Positions 58,101 to 64,000 of a DNA stretch of 64,000 nt are shown one piece after another. The notes under the pieces were generated by a model. That model worked only from the letters and a program-made list of their open reading frames with translations. It ran no database searches and was not told the DNA's origin. Source of the DNA: Zygnema circumcarinatum (lineage: Eukaryota; Streptophyta; Zygnematophyceae; Zygnematales; Zygnemataceae); NCBI GenBank assembly GCA_037447605.1, contig CM074806.1:3562112-3626111 (forward strand). Direction: 5' to 3'. Positions within the stretch are counted from its first letter, which is position 1. Every line of letters starts with the position of its first letter. Made by a program: the position numbers and the translations under genes.

Positions 58101-61100
58101 CATTAAGCACGCAGCTTCACCTTTTCGTCCGGTGTAAGCAGAAGCCTTGCTGTCACATGGCGCAACTCGCGAACTTGACTCTCTGCCTGCCTCGCCATGT
58201 CGGTAGCATTCACAGCCTCCTCCTTCGCTGCCTGCCATCACTCCCTTCCACAGAAAGGTGCTAACCCTCATCAGTGTTTTGAAGCTTCAGGCCCATGGGG
58301 TTACTTCGCAGTTCAGAGAATGCAAAAAAATGCTCTTTCATACAAAGTAGATTTGAGCCTCAACATAGCACAGCCTCCATGGCAACTATGTGAAACAGCT
58401 CCGAACTTACCTCTGCTTCTAACCGTAGGGCATTCAGTTCCACCTGCGTCACATCCCTCGACTGCTCCTTTGCAGCCCGAAGGGCCGCCTGCACATCGAC
58501 CAAAGCGAATATTAGAACCCGGATTGCCTGAACTCCAAAAATTACCACAAATTACTTAACAATATGAGTTCCCGGAATACATAGATAGCTAGTACAATAA
58601 ATTTCAAATATGTAGATTCCCCGCCCTCTAGTTGTTGGAACCGCCAGTAACAATGTCAGACAAAGAACTGCAATGTCCACCAAAACAAAACCGTGCAAGT
58701 TTAGAATCTCAAACTCCACATTTACCAAGGCCGTTTCATCAATGACGTAGTTTTCCCAAATAGTTCTAGAGTGCCCTGGGTTTAAACGAGCATTCAGAAG
58801 AGACTTCCTCACCTCCTTTTGCCTAATGACTGCTTCCTTCCTGCAAAACAAGCAGCGATAAGCATGTCAGTTACATACAGCACAAGGATGCAAACGGCGT
58901 ACTTCAACAATCCATCATTTATTTCTTCAGTTTCCAGCAAGACCTTCTACCAACACATAAGATTCCGATGGCCCAGGTTCCTCTAAGTCTTATTTTATTG
59001 CGCACAAAAGAGAGAAAGGAAGGATACAGAAACATATGGAGGCTCATGGGGATCAAAATATGAGGAAAAGGCAGGGACGCACTTGGTCAGTAAGCGGGCT
59101 TCCAAAGATATGCCTCCGTCCATAGTCGCAACCTGCAACACAGTGGCGTCCTCACTGTTAACAGACAAGCATCAAGCTTCCGCATTTTTCATGAAGCCTA
59201 TAACCTAAAGAAAGTGGCTGCAATCCACTTCCACCCACAGAAGACACAACAAGAAAAAAACATATCGTAACAACACGAATAGGGACAATACCCCGGCCCA
59301 ACGGCCTTCTGCAACAGAATGTAAAGGACAACAAGAAGGACAACATCCTCCTTTGAAATTCAGGCACCCAAAAAAAAAAAAAAGGAAACCTCGATCAAAA
59401 TGAACGAAGCGTCAAATCCAAACGGCTACAGTTCGTCATCAGAAGCTTATGGGTTATGCTAATCAAGGCCGCCTTCACCTGCTTCTCCAGTTCATGAACG
59501 CGGTCCTGAGAGGCCTTTAGCTGCTCCTCCACCTGTCGCAGCTGCTCAATTATCCCACGCAGAGGACGGGAGATGTGAGGCGACCATGACATACACAATT
59601 GGCACTGCTGAATGGAGATGCGGACTGGAAATAGAATTGCCGAAGAAGAGCTCCTTGTCACCAAATCAAGCTCTAAGCAAGATAGGCCACTCGAGTCAAG
59701 TGGAGGATAAATGAAGGAGCATCCGATGCCATTAAGAGAGGGACGAGAATGCTCTGTTCAATTGGATGCTAGAATACGCACCTTGTCCACAATAAAGTCG
59801 TTCTCATCAGTAAGCACGTCAATCTGCTCACACAAGCACACACACCATACAGCGGTAAAGAAAACGAAGAGATAATATCCGAAGAGCAGGACATTGCGGA
59901 CGATGGGGTAGTTAAAAATTTAATGCAATCAATACTCAAACAAATTGGTTTCGAGCGACTACATCAGAAGAAACAACTTCGCTCTGAAATTCCTTAAGCC
60001 AAATGAATGTGATTAAAACTGTTGTCGTGTAAATGTAAAATCTTTCGTTTTGCTAAAGACATAATGAGGAAGTATTGAACGGCCAAGCAAACGCCCTGAT
60101 ATGCTCTCAAGGGCATTTGTGGTTTCCTACTGACCTAAACATATGCATAGTTGCTGGCACATAGAATCAAATAATGGACCTACATCATCGCGAAGCTTGG
60201 CTGCTTCTCGCCGAAGCTGCTCTGCTTCTCGAGGTCCTGCTGTGTCCACTTCAGCCCTTCATTCACAATAGACAACATCCTCCCAATAGTTTCAGATTCA
60301 TTCAAGTAGTTCAAGGCACAACCTGAGTGGGCGCAGAGAGAGATCAAGGAATGAAATGTGGGACGATGATCCATGTGGTCTGACTAGCTGCAAGCAGTAC
60401 CTTCACAGGCAGGTATCCATGTGCAGGTTCATTTCTGAATGCCAATCATGAAATATTCTGCTTATGAAGTTGATACGATACTTCCAGGCTCATAGATCAT
60501 CCCCGATCTTCAATGGCTCCAGAATAGACAAACAGGAACGTCCGCCCGAAAAACTTTTGACCAAAACTCTAGTTTGAGAAGTCCTTAGGAGTAGCAGCCG
60601 ACAAAGCCTAAAAATTGGCATCCTAAAAATACTGCAGCAGGGAGTATTCAAGAGTTACCCATAGCGCCGCCCAATGCTGCCTCGATGCGAGTCACTGGAA
60701 TAGGCATGGTAGCCCGGGCTCGGAGAATATGCCGGCTCCGGGGATAAAGCTCTGGACACAACCGAAGATGGAACTACTCCTCTCCGAGGGGGATAGGATG
60801 GTTGCTGTGGGGGAGCGCGGCTTTGACTTCTACTTTGCTGTAAGGACACACGCCACACGCTGCAAGTAAGCAAAAGTCCCTTTCCCATACTCCGGAAAAC
60901 GTACAATCATCCTTCTTAAACTTCTCATTGTTTAGCCCATTCAGCATCTACTAGCCAATAAATTTCAAACAGTAGACATCAAAATGCCTCCAAAACATTC
61001 AGAAAACTAATCCATGCAACAAGTTCCCAGGATCTCCACTGATGCTTAAAATGTTTTCTCTATGTCATTGATAAGAAGTTTCCTAGCTGTTCGCTTTATT

Positions 61101-62379
61101 GCTAAAGCAACTTCTTACATGCAGATACTGCAGTCTGTACTATACAAACATTTTGTCTTTCCAACGCCAGCCAGTGAAACACTTCAACGAGCTGAAAGCG
61201 TGTATGAATCTAACTTCAAGTTCTCCAATTAGCCTTTGCCACATCGAGCCGGAGGCTTCTCCACTCCGACATACACGTTGACTCACACTACCTTTAACTA
61301 CATTCCTCCCAATTTAGGTTCCGAACTAGCTCATCATTTCTCCCATTTCTCTCATTGATTTGAGTTATTAATCTATACTGATTAATGCTTTCCAATGTGT
61401 GTAGTCACCAAAAACAAGTGACTGTTCACTTCACGACCACGCCAGTAACTTATTCCTCTATCGATCCTGCATGTTCCTAAATAAATATTTGTTTGACCAT
61501 TCAACTCCAAAAAGTGGCCGAATTTGTCAGCCCAGTTTGGTCAAACGGTTCTACTAGGAAACGAATCATCTTAAACCAGCTAACATTTTTCACAAATAAA
61601 TAAACGGCCAACACCTCTGACCTACCTTCTGCCACCTGCTCGATCAAGATTTCCATATGAGGTCGTCTGAAAGTTCGCCCTTTCTATAATCACACCAATG
61701 CTACAAAGTCCGTCGGCAACTTTCTAGAAAAACTCTCGTCATATCTCGGCTATTAGTGCGTTTCAGTCTGAGCGGCAAGTGACCTACACGGAAACCCTAC
61801 ATTTCACGTTACAGTTCGGAATATCTTTTCAATTATCGGGCCATAGGAAATTTGCTAATCAAAATTCATGTTTTAAGTGCAAAATCATGGTACTATGGTA
61901 CTGCAAGTTGATACGACACGCCCATACCACCTAACTCACTAACAGAAAAACAGAAATAAGGTTCTGCCTCCGAGTACAGACTTTCATGATTTCCAGTGAA
62001 AGTCATCCGCCACAGCTATATGCTTGACAATGGCGGCCTCTCTGACTCGCAGGAGAGCGAATTCAATTTAGAAACATGTCCGATCTAGCTGTACATAATG
62101 CCCTGCTCTCTGTCTGGGAACCTTTTCCCATCCACTCCTGCAAGCTCCAAGTGATGAGTGTGAATAAGGGAGCCTCACAGGAATTACAGGCTGATACTCA
62201 TCTTCGTCGCCATCCTCCTCTGCTCCCACCATTATCCGGTGGAGCCTCTTCTGCGCTTCCAATGCAGCATTGACTCTAGCGGTCTTCCCCCTACTTGACG
62301 CTGCTGGAGGCCCTGTTACACCTCCCGCAGCACCCCCCCCCATAGCCGGCCTCCTTGTATAGCCTGAGCCTCCACTCAT
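55133..62379 (-). CDS. SCD2: SCD2-like coiled-coil protein (stomatal cytokinesis defective 2 homologue)
   Basis: Minus-strand exons: 62379-62188, 60837-60659, 60256-60184, 59823-59782, 59544-59479, 59132-59083, 58840-58813, 58488-58411, 58231-58121, 57878-57818, 57324-57181, 56756-56650, 56463-56394, 56223-56146, 55977-55937, 55571-55445, 55296-55133; 536 residues. The N-terminus is a disordered Gly/Ser/Pro/Arg region. About 125-330 is coiled coil: [55 protein letters not shown]. The conserved C-terminal half has [116 protein letters not shown]. In Arabidopsis SCD2 binds the DENN protein SCD1 and acts with RabE GTPases in post-Golgi traffic and cytokinesis; that role is inferred here. The 78-nt exon at 56223-56146 uses a non-ideal CAAG acceptor. 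Exon 3's acceptor is also weak. Confidence 0.87.
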
Positions 62380-63307
62380 GGCGACTCTCTCCCCCTCCTC
62401 TCCTCTCCCCTTCCTCTCCTCTCCCCTCGTCTCCCTCGACCCTTCTCCTCCCCTCTCCTCTCCTCTCCTCTCCGCCGAGAGGAGGTGGGAGAGGAGGTGC
62501 CGCCCTGTCTGCAGGCGCAGGACTCGAACCCGGACCACAGCGAGAATTTCTCTACCGGAGCAAGCATTTGGGATCTGGCGAGTCCACTAGGATCAATACT
62601 CCAAATCTGTCAGCCAATCAAGGCGTTGACCGCGTTCAGGCTCGCAAGTGGATCTGTCGGAAGTTGAACTTGAGTCAATCGAAGGAGTTGATTCAATCCG
62701 TGCAACAGAGCACGGAACTGTGACGACGCGAACTGTAACTGGTACATAGAACATGTTGACCCAGGAAAGTGACCTCTGGAGACTAGGTCAAGATGGGATT
62801 TGAGGGCAACGAAGGGTAGAAGAAGTAGAAGAAGGAGAAGGAGAAGAAGAAACAATGTCAAATGGGCTTCTGACATTCGGCCTTGGTCTCGTCCCTCGTA
62901 TTCGCACGCCTCCTCTCCAAACATGGTGACATTCCAATGAAGCATCTTTTCCCTTATGGCTTTGATGTGTCCCAATGCCCACACCTCACGTTTGTAACGA
63001 ACAGTGGACCACACCTCTTCAAGGGCATATCAGGCCCATCCTTCCATCCATCATCACGAAGCCCTTCAAAATCCTGGCAAGAAGGGACCGACGAATAATG
63101 AACTAATTCACAGCGCTATACAACTCTGCCAAACCAAAAGCGGCAGGTGTTCACAAGGGCCGCGAGCATTCTACGACACCTTCTAACGGAACTACAGAAA
63201 GAATTTTAAATAGAGTACCTGCACCTGCTACTGCTGCCCTGCCTTCTCTTGCCCAACATGAGCCTGCCGTCTTGAACGTACTGCAAGCCTGCAAACTCTA
63301 TCAACAA
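62380..63307. other. Intergenic between SCD2-like start and Deg protease 3' end
   Basis: 62386-62470 is an almost pure pyrimidine tract on the plus strand (GA-rich leader for the minus-strand SCD2 transcript). 62520-62570 is tRNA/SINE-like (separate entry). 62810-62850 is a GAAGAAG/GAGAAGG purine tract. No exon is supported in 62900-63307, which should include the 3' UTR of the Deg gene. Confidence 0.4.
62520..62570 (-). repeat. tRNA-like A/B-box segment, possible SINE head
   Basis: On the minus strand GGTTCGAGTCC matches the tRNA B-box consensus GGTTCGANTCC, and about 20-30 bases upstream lies TGCTCCGGTAGAG, similar to an A box. The segment between is too short for an anticodon arm, so it is not a working tRNA. 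It could be the RNA polymerase III promoter part of a SINE or a tRNA relic. Confidence 0.3.
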
Positions 63308-64000
63308 TCAGTCCTGCGCTTTGGACTCGGCCATCTCTGTAGCAGCGCTGGCTGCCCCGTTTGTGACCTCTGCCGCTGCTTCTGCGAGCAGGCCCTGCAG
63401 GTCCTCCGACCTGTCGTTTGGTATGCAGTGGTCTCTCAGCACATCGGCTGTCGCAGCTCTTGCAGCATTTGCATCAATCACGACAATCTCCAAATGTTCC
63501 AAGTCAAAGCGAATGTACGGGGCTGAGCAGGCTGCACACATAAACACGCTTAAACAAACAATGATTAGTCTGAAGTTGCATCTCGTAAATGCAAATCATG
63601 TGCTGTGTCGTTTTTCTTGTACCGACGAGAGATACAGCTCTTCCTTTGCTCGTACCAACCAAAAGCTTACAGGATGCCATGCGAGATGCGCAGGTAAAGG
63701 AGCGGGACTCACAGTCCACAAGCTGTGCTAGATGCCGCAAGTTTCGAATTGGCGTGCCGTTGACCTTCAAAACCTGCAGGAGCCATCTTCCAGTCAGTTG
63801 CACAGACTCAGCGGAAAATCGGCAGAGCAGCAAGGAGGCTGAGAAGGCCACTCGCCTGTGTATTGGTCATATCTTCGTACCCGATGTTCACATCGTGCGC
63901 AAGCACCTGTACCGGATGTACCGCAAAGATGGCAACACAATATAAGCGGGGATGAGAGAGGCGAGGAAGCAAGAAGGGGAGAAAGAGACGTCATGCAATA
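63308..64000 (-). CDS. Deg-type serine protease, C-terminal exons (gene continues beyond window)
   Basis: Three last exons on the minus strand: 63906-63856, 63773-63713 and 63531-63308, about 112 residues. The sequence VLAHDVNIGYEDMTNTQ then VLKVNGTPIRNLRHLAQLVD then YIRFDLEHLEIVVIDANAAR and DVLRDHCIPNDRSEDL is the second-PDZ and C-terminal region shared by plant Deg2/Deg9/Deg10-type proteases. The catalytic His-Asp-Ser domain lies outside the window, so the subtype and organelle cannot be told. After the conserved part the tail is Ala/Glu/Ser-rich and ends in SKAQD. The intron after 63856 begins with GC (CAG|GCGAGT), a GC-AG junction. Sequence 63907-64000 looks intronic (pyrimidine-rich). 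Confidence 0.85.

Noticed and set aside
62520-62570. A functional tRNA gene
   Set aside because: The B box is good but the spacing leaves no room for an anticodon stem, and no acceptor stem pairs.
34442-63307. A biosynthetic gene cluster or defence system among the adjacent genes
   Set aside because: The genes belong to unrelated housekeeping and stress families with ordinary spacing; only the head-to-head pair suggests shared control.
1-64000. CRISPR array, bacterial operon or integrated phage
   Set aside because: No evenly spaced repeats with unique spacers, no prokaryotic gene organisation; all genes are spliced plant-type or retroelement sequence.

Overview
The window is eukaryotic nuclear DNA from the green lineage. 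It has intron-rich genes with GT-AG junctions, plant-type plastid-targeting N-termini, and families typical of streptophytes: a plant-type ceramide kinase, a 1-Cys peroxiredoxin, an RpiB-cupin DRT102 protein, an ascorbate-peroxidase-related protein and an SCD2 coiled-coil protein. A streptophyte alga or early-diverging land plant fits best, but the sequence alone does not place the species. There is one run of N at 32110-32502.

Layout. (1) 1-460 is a CCATTGG/CCAATGG repeat. (2) 1573-8918 (+) is a 13-exon ceramide kinase. (3) 10132-13176 (+) is a 7-exon plastid protein of unknown function with a GCTD...DDGSC tail. (4) 14058-14272 is a long foldback. (5) 14509-33728 is a block of decayed LTR retrotransposons: a forward Ty3/gypsy-type element, a Ty1/copia element whose genes run on the minus strand, and a reverse copy of the same gypsy family holding the N gap. 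(6) 34442-37261 (+) is a 5-exon 1-Cys peroxiredoxin. (7) 38158-39114 (-) is an intronless DRT102-like protein. (8) 39506-40156 is a 651-bp terminal-inverted-repeat element of pogo/mariner style. (9) 41120-46584 (-) is an AEC/PIN-LIKES-type transporter, sharing a 466-bp head-to-head promoter with (10) 47051-50700 (+), an APX-R/APX6-type heme peroxidase. (11) 51354-53880 (-) is a PspA/IM30 (VIPP1-like) protein with an unusual membrane and Met/Pro/Gly-rich tail. (12) 55133-62379 (-) is a 17-exon SCD2-like protein. (13) 63308-64000 (-) is the 3' end of a Deg-type protease.

Exon models were assembled by hand from open frames, splice sites and phase. All complete models give whole-codon totals: 874, 301, 221, 318, 393, 515 and 536 residues, and 815 for the AEC protein with one uncertain exon. 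Functionally the genes are a mixed set of lipid signalling, peroxide detoxification, plastid membrane maintenance and vesicle traffic. Several carry plastid-type N-termini and CACGTG (G-box) palindromes upstream, which suggests light- or stress-linked expression, but I see no operon-like pathway. The more novel-looking items are the IM30 relative with its extra tail, the unknown plastid protein, the TIR element and the foldback.
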